A stretch of DNA of 13,939 nucleotides from an uncultured Chloracidobacterium sp. (GTDB taxonomy: Bacteria; Acidobacteriota; Blastocatellia; Pyrinomonadales; Pyrinomonadaceae), in assembly GCA_937941715.1 (NCBI GenBank), contig CALDGX010000044.1:1-13939 (forward strand), in the 5' to 3' direction. The translations under genes and the position numbers were made by a program. Under the pieces are notes generated by a model that saw only the letters and a list, made by a program, of their open reading frames with translations, had not been told where the DNA came from and made no database searches. Shown one piece after another: positions 1-7,511 of the stretch (positions within the stretch are counted from its first letter, which is position 1; each line of letters starts with the position of its first letter).

Positions 1-62
1 GTCTGCGCCGCCGCCGCGGCAGACATCGACAGCAATAAACAAAAGGAAAAGAAATATTTCAT
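1..62 (-). CDS. 5' end of a secreted protein (partial, runs off the window)
   Basis: Reading leftwards from an ATG at 62-60 gives 20 open codons that form a textbook Sec signal peptide: Met-Lys, then an aromatic and leucine-rich core (YFFSFCLLLS), then a run of five alanines ending in Gln, which fits cleavage after Ala-x-Ala just before the window edge. Only the signal peptide is inside the window, so the mature protein cannot be named; export to the periplasm or beyond is the only supportable statement. No strong Shine-Dalgarno lies before the ATG. The gene is divergent from the lipoprotein gene at 144, sharing an 81-base gap. Forward frames through this stretch are also open, but none has a start or a protein-like composition comparable to this signal sequence. 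Confidence 0.65.
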   Translation of the reverse strand, partial: MKYFFSFCLLLSMSAAAAAQ

Positions 63-107
63 ATTCGGAGCCCGTCGGGCCGCTTCGCGATTTGCGGATC
101 GGACTTA

Positions 108-137
108 TTGCAAAAGAAACTGCCTTCCGCATACAAT
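108..137 (+). promoter_or_regulatory. Predicted sigma-70 type promoter giving a leaderless transcript
   Basis: A -35 hexamer TTGCAA (108-113) and a -10 hexamer TACAAT (132-137, five of six matches to TATAAT) are separated by 18 bases. Only six bases lie between the -10 and the ATG at 144, so the expected transcription start falls on or within a base of the A of the start codon. No Shine-Dalgarno precedes the ATG, which agrees with a leaderless mRNA. Prediction from sequence only. Confidence 0.5.
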
Positions 138-143
138 CAGTGA

Positions 144-635
144 ATGAATTCGGTCAGAACAGCCATTATTCTAACATCACTAACGTGTATTTTAGGGGCC
201 GCGGGCTGCACTTTCAAGGCTAATACCAATGTAAACTCGGCAAGATCGCCCGAGTCAAATTCCGAGTCTAGTTCGGCCAAGACGAATGTCGAAGAACTCG
301 GTATGTTGATAAATGTGCCGTATGAAACAGAGGATATCGTCTGGAAAGAGATAGTGCCGAAGAAAAAACTGATCGCGGTGATCAGACTTTCACCCGCGGA
401 TGCGGCCAAGGTCATCGGCGAGGTCCAGGGTCTCGAGCCTCCACAAAATGTCTCGATACAGTCTGAAAATTGGTTTCCCGATGAGTTGATCGCGCAGAGC
501 GACCTCAGCGGTGACGACACCCTGAAAGGGGTCGCATATTCCGCCAAACCATTTTTTCAGGAGCCGTTTTCGGAAGGTCGGGTCGTACGGATCGAAGGCA
601 CCGATTATTTTGTGATCGAGGTCAGCGCAAAATAG
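144..635 (+). CDS. Putative outer-membrane or periplasmic lipoprotein of unknown function
   Basis: A 163-residue protein of no family I recognise. The N-terminus is a lipoprotein-type signal: Arg5, a hydrophobic stretch (residues 7-18) and a lipobox-like LGAAGC ending at Cys22, although alanine at -3 is less usual than Leu or Val. After Cys22 comes a Ser/Asn/Thr-rich, low-complexity tether to about residue 48, typical of lipidated anchors, and then a compact domain of about 115 residues without cysteines or an obvious catalytic motif. Lipidation of Cys22 and attachment to a membrane is the inference. The ATG at 144 has no Shine-Dalgarno but sits six bases after a -10 element. The gene ends five bases before the stop of the convergent response regulator gene, with no visible terminator between them. 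Confidence is high that it is a gene, moderate that it is a lipoprotein. Confidence 0.8.
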   Translation: MNSVRTAIILTSLTCILGAAGCTFKANTNVNSARSPESNSESSSAKTNVEELGMLINVPYETEDIVWKEIVPKKKLIAVIRLSPADAAKVIGEVQGLEPPQNVSIQSENWFPDELIAQSDLSGDDTLKGVAYSAKPFFQEPFSEGRVVRIEGTDYFVIEVSAK

Positions 636-639
636 CCGA

Positions 640-1998
640 TCACTCCTCGTTAAATCGTTTCAGTTTTCGGTAAAGGGTCGACAGATCGATCCCCAACACC
701 CTCGCGGCGGCGTTCTTGTCCTCGCCCTGAGCCATCAATACCTCCAGGACATAATTCTTTTCCACCTCGTCCAGCGTTGGCGGTGCCGTCGGATCGGATT
801 TTCCGCCCGTGCGTCCGTATTCGAGGATCTTTGACGGGATATCGTCGAGGCGTATCTCGGTTCCGCCGAGGATGACAGCCCTTTCGATAGTGTTTTCCAA
901 CTCGCGGATGTTCCCCGGCCAGTCATATAGCATCAGCGCATCCATCACCGGCTGGGAGACCGTACATTCTGCTCCGCCCGCGGCGTGCTTGTGTTTACTT
1001 AACAGATGTTTGACGAGCAGGGGGATGTCTTCCCGGCGGTCGCGCAGCGGCGGTATCGTTATCTCGACCACGTTCAGCCTGTAAAAGAGGTCCTCGCGGA
1101 AATTGCCGTTCTTGACCTCGCTTGCCAGATCCTTATTTGTCGCTGCGACGATCCTGGCGTCGAAGCTCTCGGAAAGACTCGATCCGACCGGCGTTACCTC
1201 GTGTTCCTGAAGTGCACGAAGGAGTTTTACCTGCAACGCCGCCGGCATCTCGCCGATCTCATCGAGAAATAGCGTTCCGCCGGCCGCCGAACGGAAAAGT
1301 CCGTCGCGGTCGGAGACGGCGCCGGTGAACGCACCTTTCTTGTGCCCGAACAACTCACTCTCAAGAAGTGATTCGGGCAACGCTCCGCAGTTTATCGCCA
1401 GAAAGGCCTTGTCGGCCCGCTGACTGTTCAGATGGATCGACCGGGCGATCAGCTCCTTTCCGGTCCCGCTTTCGCCCTGGATCAAAATACTGGCATTGGT
1501 ATCGGCCACCTTCCTGACAACGTCGAAGATGCGCTCCATCGAACTGCTCTTACCGATTATTTCAGAAAAGCCGTAGTGCCGCCGCAGCTCTCGCCGCAAA
1601 ACACGATTTTCCTGAAATAGCTTTCTGAGCCGTGCTGCATTCTTGATCGTTTGCAGCAGATCGTCGTTGATAAAGGGCTTTGTAATATAGTCGTACGCAC
1701 CTTTTCGCAACGCCGATACCGCCGAGTCTACCGATGAGAACGCCGTCATAATGATGACGACCGCCTCCGGGTCCATCGATTTGATCTGATCCAACAGCTG
1801 AAGCCCGTCCTTGCCGGACATTTTGATATCGGTCAGCGTGACGGTGATGTCGTTAGCGGAAAAGGCGTCGAGTGCGGATTCGGCACTGTCGGCGGTCACG
1901 ACATCATAACCGGCATCTTCGATCAGTTGACGAAGGATCGCCCTCATCAACTCTTCATCCTCGACCACCAATACTTTTTGTGCGGTTATTTCAGACAC
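640..1998 (-). CDS. Sigma-54-dependent response regulator, NtrC family
   Basis: A 452-residue three-domain transcription activator. The receiver domain (about 8-125) has the acidic pocket Glu13/Asp14, phospho-acceptor Asp57, switch Thr85 and Lys107. The AAA+ domain (about 145-385) has Walker A GESGTGK (175-181), the sigma-54-contacting GAFTGA loop (222-227) and Walker B FLDE with Asp246/Glu247. The C-terminal 45 residues form a Fis-type helix-turn-helix (NAAARVLGIDLSTLYRKLKRF). In this family phosphorylation by a sensor kinase promotes oligomerisation and ATP-driven opening of sigma-54 promoters. All key residues are intact. No histidine kinase is in the window, so the partner is unknown. The start is uncertain: GTG at 1998 gives the usual short lead into the receiver domain; an in-frame TTG at 2010 would add four residues; neither has a good Shine-Dalgarno. 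Divergent from lptD across 85 bases. The exact subfamily (AtoC, ZraR or other) cannot be told. Confidence 0.93.
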   Translation of the reverse strand: MSEITAQKVLVVEDEELMRAILRQLIEDAGYDVVTADSAESALDAFSANDITVTLTDIKMSGKDGLQLLDQIKSMDPEAVVIIMTAFSSVDSAVSALRKGAYDYITKPFINDDLLQTIKNAARLRKLFQENRVLRRELRRHYGFSEIIGKSSSMERIFDVVRKVADTNASILIQGESGTGKELIARSIHLNSQRADKAFLAINCGALPESLLESELFGHKKGAFTGAVSDRDGLFRSAAGGTLFLDEIGEMPAALQVKLLRALQEHEVTPVGSSLSESFDARIVAATNKDLASEVKNGNFREDLFYRLNVVEITIPPLRDRREDIPLLVKHLLSKHKHAAGGAECTVSQPVMDALMLYDWPGNIRELENTIERAVILGGTEIRLDDIPSKILEYGRTGGKSDPTAPPTLDEVEKNYVLEVLMAQGEDKNAAARVLGIDLSTLYRKLKRFNEE

Positions 1999-2019
1999 AC
2001 CTATTGCCAAGATCTTAGT

Positions 2020-2058
2020 CTAACATACGGCTTTATTGTTTAACTCCGTTCGTGTTAG
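2020..2058. promoter_or_regulatory. Imperfect inverted repeat in the divergent regulator/lptD intergenic region
   Basis: CTAACA (2020-2025) followed after one base by ACGG (2027-2030) is mirrored by CCGT (2046-2049) and, after three bases, TGTTAG (2053-2058). The centre lies near 2039, in the middle of the gap between the response regulator and lptD. It could be an operator for a dimeric regulator, possibly the adjacent one, but arms this short in an AT-rich gap can arise by chance. Confidence 0.25.
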
Positions 2059-2083
2059 CATCATCTATTAACTTATTGATTCG

Positions 2084-4600
2084 ATGCGGTTTCCAAAGCC
2101 ATTTATTGCATTTATATTAGTCGCTTTAGCCACCGCTATCGTATCGGCGCAGCAGACCAATCCGGTCGACCGCCAGGTTGCCAACCCCATCACCGATACA
2201 CCCAACATTAACCCGATCGCGACCGAGCAGAGCGTCGCCCAGCCAAAGCCGAAGAAGAAACCCGGCCTCGAGCCCGAAGGCGGTGATAACGAGGTCGTGG
2301 TTTACTCGGACAAACAATCGGTCGAGGGCGAAAAGGGCAAACGCATCATCATTCACTCGGGAAATGTTGACGTCCGGTACGGCATCTATCGAATGCAGGC
2401 CGACAAGATCACCATCTACGAAGCTGAAAACAAGATGGATGCCGAGGGGAGCGTGATATTTGATCAGGGCGATGACCAGAGGATCACCGGAGCCCGAGGT
2501 ATCTGGAATTACCAGACAAAGCTTGGCTACTTCATCGATTCGACCGGATTTACCAATCAGACGAATGACGGAACGGTCATCTACTTTACGGCGGACCGCG
2601 TGGAAAGGGTCGGCGTCAATGAACTGGTTGTTACCAAAGGCAAGTTCACCGCGTGTGAGGAAGCGGTGCCGAAGTGGAGCTTTACCGCCGATCAGGCCCG
2701 GATTAGTATCAAGGACAAACTTAAGCTCAGGAACGCTAAATTTCGGATCAAGGATGTACCGCTGCTCTATCTGCCGTACGCTACGATCCCGGTCAAGGAA
2801 CGTGACCGCAGTTCCGGTTTTCTGACGCCGTCGTTCTCGTACTCCGCGAACAAAGGGTTTCGAATATCGACCGCCTATTACCAAACACTCGGGAAAAGTG
2901 CCGACGCCGTGATCCGCGGTGATGTTTATACCGGTCGCGGGATCGGATACGGATTGGACGTCCGCACGCGTGCAAATTCGCGATCGTATTTTGATTTCGG
3001 GTTCTACGCGGTCAAGGATCGTATCTTCGGGCCGCGGGCGGATGCGGCACACCCGGACCAGGGCGGTTCGATCGTTTACGCGCAGGGCGTCCATTATTTC
3101 CAAAACGGATTTACGGCTTCGGCGGATGTGCGTCTGACATCAAATCTTGCGTTCAGGCAGGTCTTTTCCGATGGAATTCAGCAGATTATCTCGCCGATCG
3201 AGGTGTCGCAGGCGTTCGTCAACAAAAGCTGGAACAATTACACGCTAAATTTGCTGACACGCTCGCAGGTGATCTCGATACCAAACGTGAGAATAAAGAC
3301 GCGAAACCTGCCAAGCGTCAACTTCGAAAAGCGCCCATCGATGCTTTCGTTCCTGAATGGGGTCTATTTCTCTTTCAAAACGAGCCTCGAGGGTGTCTCG
3401 CGACGTGAGGATATCGATGATCGCGTGCTGTACCAGCAGATGACCGGCGGCGTGCCGGTTTCAACGCCTGCTCTCGGCCAGCGTCTCGACTTTTACCCGC
3501 AGTTGACCGCGCCGTTTAGTACCAAGTACTTTAATTTCACATTCACCGGGGCGGTGAGGGCCACCTATTATTCCAATTCATTTGATGCCGCAAGAAGAGT
3601 CGTGGGCCGAGATCTGGTACGCAAATATGGCGAGTTTCAGTTCGACGTGCGGCCTGTTGCACTTGCCCGCAATTTTTACGGAAAGGATAAGACCTTTAAG
3701 TTCCGGCATGTCATCGAACCGTTCTTGACGTATCGCTTTGTGAAGGGCGTCGACAACTTTAATCGGATCATACGGTTCGACTATATCGACACCATCACGG
3801 ACACCAATGAGATCGAGTACGGCGTAACGAACCGCATCTATACACGGCGTTATTCTGAAGCAGTGACGAGCGAGGCCCAGGAAAAACTGCGTCAGGATGC
3901 CAAGGCCGGATCGGATCCGTCTAAGCCGTTGTCGGTCCAGCCTTACGAGATATTCGCCCTGACGGTGCGCGGCAAGTACTATTTTGACAAGACATTCGGC
4001 GGAGCGCTTATCGCCGGGCGGCGCAATCAGATCGAGTCAATGACCGCGTTGAGCTTCTATACCTTCGGCGGCGTCCCGCGTCGGTTCTCGCCGCTGAGTA
4101 TTGACGCTACCTATCGGCCGCAGCGGACGATCTTTTTTAACTCGCGAATGGATGTGGGCGTTCAGGGCGACGGACTGCGGGCGATATCGGCAACCGTGGG
4201 TTATGACACCAAACTGCTCAAGATATTTCAGACGTTCTATTACACGCGGGCCGTCACGCTGATCCCGTCACTTGCTCAATATTCGAATACGGCCGGCAAA
4301 GAGGCCGGAACCTTACGCGGTTCGCAATGGAGTCCGTCGATATTTATCGGAAATCGCGACAAGGGGTGGTACGGCGGAACATCGCTATTCTTTGACTTTC
4401 AGAACCGGCGGGCTTCGAAATCGTCACCTCTCATCAGTTCGCTTTACACGATCGGTTACGCCTACGACTGCTGTTCGCTCGCCCTTCAGTACTACACATT
4501 CAATGTCGGCGTCCGCAGCGAGAATCGCTGGGCGCTGAGCTTTCGGCTGAATGGCATCGGGTCGTTCGGGACCGAGCAGTTCGGGCAGGGAATCCGTTAA
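2084..4600 (+). CDS. lptD: LPS-assembly protein LptD (outer-membrane LPS insertase)
   Basis: An 838-residue outer-membrane beta-barrel protein, close to the family's usual 750-850. It begins with a signal peptide (residues 1-22, cleavage likely at VSA-QQ) and a Pro/Asn-rich spacer to about 65. An OstA/LptA-like periplasmic domain follows (about 70-215), then the most diagnostic block at 218-250 with VPLLYLPY and SGFLTPSF, and a long barrel rich in alternating aromatic residues to the end. LptD, with the lipoprotein LptE, takes LPS from the LptA bridge and inserts it in the outer leaflet. Only three cysteines are present: Cys191 (in TACEEA) and the adjacent pair Cys796-Cys797 (in YDCCS), the latter matching the CC pair of the E. 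coli protein; the equivalent of E. coli Cys31 is missing. No lptE or surA is nearby. No Shine-Dalgarno is visible before the ATG. The stop lies four bases from the convergent synthase-like gene. Confidence 0.95.
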   Translation: MRFPKPFIAFILVALATAIVSAQQTNPVDRQVANPITDTPNINPIATEQSVAQPKPKKKPGLEPEGGDNEVVVYSDKQSVEGEKGKRIIIHSGNVDVRYGIYRMQADKITIYEAENKMDAEGSVIFDQGDDQRITGARGIWNYQTKLGYFIDSTGFTNQTNDGTVIYFTADRVERVGVNELVVTKGKFTACEEAVPKWSFTADQARISIKDKLKLRNAKFRIKDVPLLYLPYATIPVKERDRSSGFLTPSFSYSANKGFRISTAYYQTLGKSADAVIRGDVYTGRGIGYGLDVRTRANSRSYFDFGFYAVKDRIFGPRADAAHPDQGGSIVYAQGVHYFQNGFTASADVRLTSNLAFRQVFSDGIQQIISPIEVSQAFVNKSWNNYTLNLLTRSQVISIPNVRIKTRNLPSVNFEKRPSMLSFLNGVYFSFKTSLEGVSRREDIDDRVLYQQMTGGVPVSTPALGQRLDFYPQLTAPFSTKYFNFTFTGAVRATYYSNSFDAARRVVGRDLVRKYGEFQFDVRPVALARNFYGKDKTFKFRHVIEPFLTYRFVKGVDNFNRIIRFDYIDTITDTNEIEYGVTNRIYTRRYSEAVTSEAQEKLRQDAKAGSDPSKPLSVQPYEIFALTVRGKYYFDKTFGGALIAGRRNQIESMTALSFYTFGGVPRRFSPLSIDATYRPQRTIFFNSRMDVGVQGDGLRAISATVGYDTKLLKIFQTFYYTRAVTLIPSLAQYSNTAGKEAGTLRGSQWSPSIFIGNRDKGWYGGTSLFFDFQNRRASKSSPLISSLYTIGYAYDCCSLALQYYTFNVGVRSENRWALSFRLNGIGSFGTEQFGQGIR

Positions 4601-4604
4601 AAGT

Positions 4605-6143
4605 TCACTTTGCGTTTTCGCGGAGGTAAATGTTCTGAGCGGTCGAGTTGTAATATTCGACCGGAGCGAGATCGTCAGTCAGGACGGGAAGTGCCTGCCG
4701 GACCTCACCCTCGTAACGATTGGCCAACAGAGCAGATATCTCCGCGTCCGGCGACGACAGCGACGGTGCGGCCTCAGATCGCCCGGCCACAATTATCAGA
4801 TTCTGGAGCCGGCGGTCATCATATTCGCGATTGACCTTAAACACGCTGACATTCGGGAATACCGCTTTGTATGTAGCCAGTTCGGCTTCGAGGAATTCGC
4901 TGCCGGGGCCGTTGAGAGCTGAACCCAGATTTAAGATGACGACCCCGCTTTCGTTCAGCGAACGATACATCTCGCGGACCGCTTCCACCGTGGTCAGTTG
5001 GTACGGCACCGCGAATAGCGAGCCGAAAGCATCCACCAAGATAGCATCGTAACGGCCGGATCCATTGGCATTCAGGAACGTACGGGCGTCTTCATGAAAG
5101 ATCCGCAATCGATCGTTGTCCTGGAGGCGAAAAAAGCGCCTCGCGATCGCCGTCATACCCGGGTCGATCTCGACTACATCTACCTTCACATTGGGATATC
5201 GCGAGAGCAGATCTTTGGGGACAGAATAGCCCGCGCCTCCGATAACGAGAATGTCGTCGAGTTTGCCCGCAAAATGCCGTGACAGATGGTAGTAGCGGCT
5301 GTATTCCAGAACCGGATCGTCGCTGTCAATAAAGATCGCCGATTGAGTGAAGTACGGATCAGTCGCCAATGCCCGGATCGGCCTGCCGGTCTTTGGGTCG
5401 GTCGTCTGAAATACCTGAATGCGGCTGTACTCCGTGTCGATATCATGCAGGCCGTTCGCCCTGTACAGCATCAGGGCATTCGCCTCGCTTCCGACGATCG
5501 AGAATACGAATACGATGATAACAGCGAGATTCGTTCGCGTCGCCGCGAACGGAACCAGCAGTATCGCAAGTGCTATGAGCACGCCCGCTATCAAGTAAAG
5601 TGTCCTTAAACTACCCACGAAAGGGATCAGAATGAACCCTGCGGCAAAAGTCCCCAAGATGCTGCCGATAGTGGACAAAGCATACAGCCTTCCAACCGTT
5701 TTGCCGGTGTCGGAGAGCGAGTCCAGCCTGAGTTTGACCGAATACGGTGTTACAAACCCGAGAGCGACGCTGGCCGGTGCGAACAGGACGATCGACGCCA
5801 AAAGCGATCTCAACTCGATCCCGACCGGCGCCGCCGTGACGAATGAAAGGACGACCTCCTTGATCAAAACGGTGACCGCGATCAGGCCGCCGGCGGCCAT
5901 AATTACCGCCGAAAGTACCTTCATACTGGGATTTCGGTCCGCGGTGCGCCCGCCGAGCCAGTACCCGAGGCTTAGGCTGCCGAGTATGACTCCGATCAAA
6001 CTCGTCCAAACATACGTTGACGCCCCGATATATGGTGACAAGATCCGCGACCCGATGATCTCAAATGTCATGACCATCGCCCCGCAAATGAAAACGGTGC
6101 CCTCAAGTACGGATCTACGCAGTGTTTTAGTTAGTGTGGTCAC
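4605..6143 (-). CDS. Membrane-fused spermidine synthase-like protein
   Basis: A 512-residue protein with two halves. Residues 1-225 hold about seven hydrophobic membrane segments, starting with the FEIIGSRILSPYIG block common in fused MFS/spermidine-synthase proteins. Residues about 230-512 form a Rossmann methyltransferase-like domain of the aminopropyltransferase superfamily: TEYSRIQVF near 237, a glycine loop GGAGYS (302-307), the ribose-binding acidic motif VEIDP (324-328), HEDA, and TDDLAPVEYY (489-498) near the end. The catalytic-position Asp371 is kept, but the usual DxxDP continuation is replaced by DAFGSLFAVPYQLT, so polyamine synthesis is not assured; the substrate is unknown. The longer open frame reaches a GTG at 6191 inside the upstream terminator; I chose the GTG at 6143 because GGAAGG sits seven bases before it. 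It lies downstream of ilvE on the same strand but is separated by a strong terminator, so it is probably transcribed on its own. Confidence 0.85.
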   Translation of the reverse strand: MTTLTKTLRRSVLEGTVFICGAMVMTFEIIGSRILSPYIGASTYVWTSLIGVILGSLSLGYWLGGRTADRNPSMKVLSAVIMAAGGLIAVTVLIKEVVLSFVTAAPVGIELRSLLASIVLFAPASVALGFVTPYSVKLRLDSLSDTGKTVGRLYALSTIGSILGTFAAGFILIPFVGSLRTLYLIAGVLIALAILLVPFAATRTNLAVIIVFVFSIVGSEANALMLYRANGLHDIDTEYSRIQVFQTTDPKTGRPIRALATDPYFTQSAIFIDSDDPVLEYSRYYHLSRHFAGKLDDILVIGGAGYSVPKDLLSRYPNVKVDVVEIDPGMTAIARRFFRLQDNDRLRIFHEDARTFLNANGSGRYDAILVDAFGSLFAVPYQLTTVEAVREMYRSLNESGVVILNLGSALNGPGSEFLEAELATYKAVFPNVSVFKVNREYDDRRLQNLIIVAGRSEAAPSLSSPDAEISALLANRYEGEVRQALPVLTDDLAPVEYYNSTAQNIYLRENAK

Positions 6144-6150
6144 GCTCGCA

Positions 6151-6156
6151 CCTTCC
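6151..6156 (-). promoter_or_regulatory. Shine-Dalgarno site that decides the start of the synthase-like gene
   Basis: GGAAGG on the minus strand lies seven bases before the GTG at 6143. The only upstream alternative start in this frame (GTG at 6191) falls in the stem of the ilvE terminator, so this site fixes the start. Confidence 0.65.
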
Positions 6157-6180
6157 GAAATTGGCTGTCGGTCAAATATG

Positions 6181-6218
6181 AAAAAAAGCACGATAACACC
6201 GAGCGGCGTTATCGTGCT
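6181..6218 (-). terminator. Rho-independent terminator downstream of ilvE
   Basis: A perfect 11-base inverted repeat pairs AGCACGATAAC (6187-6197) with GTTATCGTGCT (6208-6218) across a 10-base loop. Read on the minus strand, the stem is followed by seven T residues (6187-6181). The orientation and its place 57 bases after the ilvE stop make it the ilvE terminator, isolating the synthase-like gene. Confidence 0.88.
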
Positions 6219-6274
6219 GGAATATTCTACTCGCCCCGATCCAGGGGCAGCCGAAGAACGGATTTACGCACTGG

Positions 6275-7249
6275 CTATGCTACCGCCGTTTTTTTTTCGT
6301 CTTCGGGGCGAACGAATGTCAGCCAGTCCTTTCCAAACGGTGCGGGGCGTTCGGCCATGATCACTCCGAAAAATTCTTCCTGAAGCCGCTTGGTGATCTC
6401 TCCGCGTTTTCCTGAGCCGACGGTGATCCTGTCGACCGAGCGTATCGGCGTCACCTCGGCCGCGGTGCCGGTAAAGAAAACTTCGTCCGCCAGATAAAGT
6501 GCCGCACGTTGAATATTTGTCTCGATCACTTCGATCCCGAGTTCTCTGGCGATCTGAATGATCGAGTCGCGGGTGATGCCCGGCAGGATCGACGCACCGA
6601 GCGGCGGTGTGATCAACTTGCCGCCATTGACGAGAAAGATATTCTCTCCTGAGCCTTCGGAAACATAACCGCGGTCATCAAGAGCGATACCCTCGGAAAA
6701 TCCGCCGAGCAGAGCCTCCATCTTAATGAGCTGCGAATTCATATAGTTCGCACCGGCTTTGGCCATTGCCGGCATCGAGTTTGAAGTGATCCGGGTCCAA
6801 CTCGAAACACAAACATCGATCCCGCTCTCAAGAGCCTCTTCGCCGAGGTACTTGCCCCACTCCCAGGTTGCGATGTAAGCGTCGATCGGATTAGGGAAGG
6901 GGTTTACGCCGAACGCGGGTTTGACCTCATCAAGGCCGCGAAATATGATCGGCCTGATGTAGCATTCGTCGAGACCGCTCTGTCGGATCAGTTCGGTCGT
7001 CGCGTCACAAAATTCATCACGCGTAAAAGGCGAATCCATCCGATAGATCTTTGCCGAGTTGATCAAACGCTGCATATGCTCGGGGAGTCTGAATACTGCC
7101 GAACCTTTGGCCGTGTTGTAGCAACGGATGCCTTCGAAAACACTCGACCCATAATTGATCACGTGCGACATCACATGTATCCGAGCATCATCCCAGTCAA
7201 TGAATTCACCGTTCTTCCAAACCTTCGGAGAGATCTTCATATTACTCAC
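6275..7249 (-). CDS. ilvE: Branched-chain amino acid aminotransferase
   Basis: A 324-residue fold-type IV PLP enzyme that interconverts Leu, Ile and Val with their 2-oxo acids using 2-oxoglutarate/glutamate in the cytoplasm. Diagnostic segments are HVINYGSSVFEGIRCY near the N-terminus, the PLP lysine Lys164 in MAKAGANY, GYVSEGSGENIF (194-205), LPGITRDS and the FFTGTAAEVTPIRSVD block near 258-273. Length and order fit the family (about 300-310) with a slightly long C-tail. Three starts are possible: TTG at 7264, GTG at 7249 and ATG at 7240. I chose the GTG because GGAG lies five bases before it; the ATG has no well-spaced site but would also give a normal N-terminus. The last codons contain a run of nine A residues (6289-6297 on the opposite strand as T), a possible slippage point. 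It is transcribed alone: a terminator belonging to the preceding gene lies upstream and its own terminator downstream. No Ile/Leu/Val-rich leader peptide was seen. Confidence 0.95.
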   Translation of the reverse strand: MSNMKISPKVWKNGEFIDWDDARIHVMSHVINYGSSVFEGIRCYNTAKGSAVFRLPEHMQRLINSAKIYRMDSPFTRDEFCDATTELIRQSGLDECYIRPIIFRGLDEVKPAFGVNPFPNPIDAYIATWEWGKYLGEEALESGIDVCVSSWTRITSNSMPAMAKAGANYMNSQLIKMEALLGGFSEGIALDDRGYVSEGSGENIFLVNGGKLITPPLGASILPGITRDSIIQIARELGIEVIETNIQRAALYLADEVFFTGTAAEVTPIRSVDRITVGSGKRGEITKRLQEEFFGVIMAERPAPFGKDWLTFVRPEDEKKTAVA

Positions 7250-7254
7250 GCCTA

Positions 7255-7258
7255 CTCC
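7255..7258 (-). promoter_or_regulatory. ilvE: Shine-Dalgarno site supporting the GTG start of ilvE
   Basis: GGAG on the minus strand is five bases before the GTG at 7249 and fourteen before the ATG at 7240, favouring the GTG. The remaining upstream gap to 7440 is AT-rich around 7345-7400, with a TATTAT-like element but no convincing -35 partner. Confidence 0.45.
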
Positions 7259-7440
7259 GGCCAAAAGTCCGCCGGGCTCCTCATTTCAAATTAATTTCGA
7301 TCGCCGCAAAAAGCGTTTCCGGTTCCTCTATCGATCAAATGTGACCCAGGTTCGAGACCGATAACATATATCAAAAGGATAATATAACCACCATTTGTTC
7401 GCAATCGACCGAAACTCTAATGTGCGGTCAGACCACATCA

Positions 7441-7476
7441 AACAAAAAGAGGAAGCGGTGTGTTCGCTCCCTCTTT
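7441..7476 (-). terminator. Rho-independent terminator of the propeller protein gene
   Basis: The arms 7446-7457 and 7465-7476 pair over 12 bases around a seven-base loop. One pair is G.U when read as minus-strand RNA but A.C on the plus strand, so the stem is complete only in the minus orientation. A T-rich tail (TTTTTGTTTG) follows it on that strand. It lies 35 bases after the stop codon at 7512. Confidence 0.82.
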
Positions 7477-7511
7477 CGCTAAGACCATCTATTATCCGTC
7501 GATCAAACCCG

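Noticed and set aside
71..81. Short GC palindrome as a terminator before the lipoprotein gene
   Set aside because: Five-base arms with a one-base loop and no T run; it cannot form a normal terminator hairpin.
1999..2083. Sigma-54 (-24/-12) promoter for lptD
   Set aside because: No GG-N10-GC arrangement resembling TGGCAC-N5-TTGC was found in the gap.
2126..3103. Long open frame (325 codons) antisense to lptD
   Set aside because: It lies wholly inside a confidently identified gene, has no recognisable family pattern and reads as a shadow of codon bias in the opposite strand.
5632..6360. Open frame of 242 codons opposite the synthase-like gene
   Set aside because: It crosses the ilvE terminator, overlaps the 3' end of ilvE and lacks any domain-like pattern; the minus-strand gene explains the region.
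7252..7284. Ten-codon reading frame just before ilvE as a possible attenuator leader
   Set aside because: It encodes MRSPADFWPE with no Ile, Leu or Val codons and no good ribosome site; a chance frame is the simpler reading.
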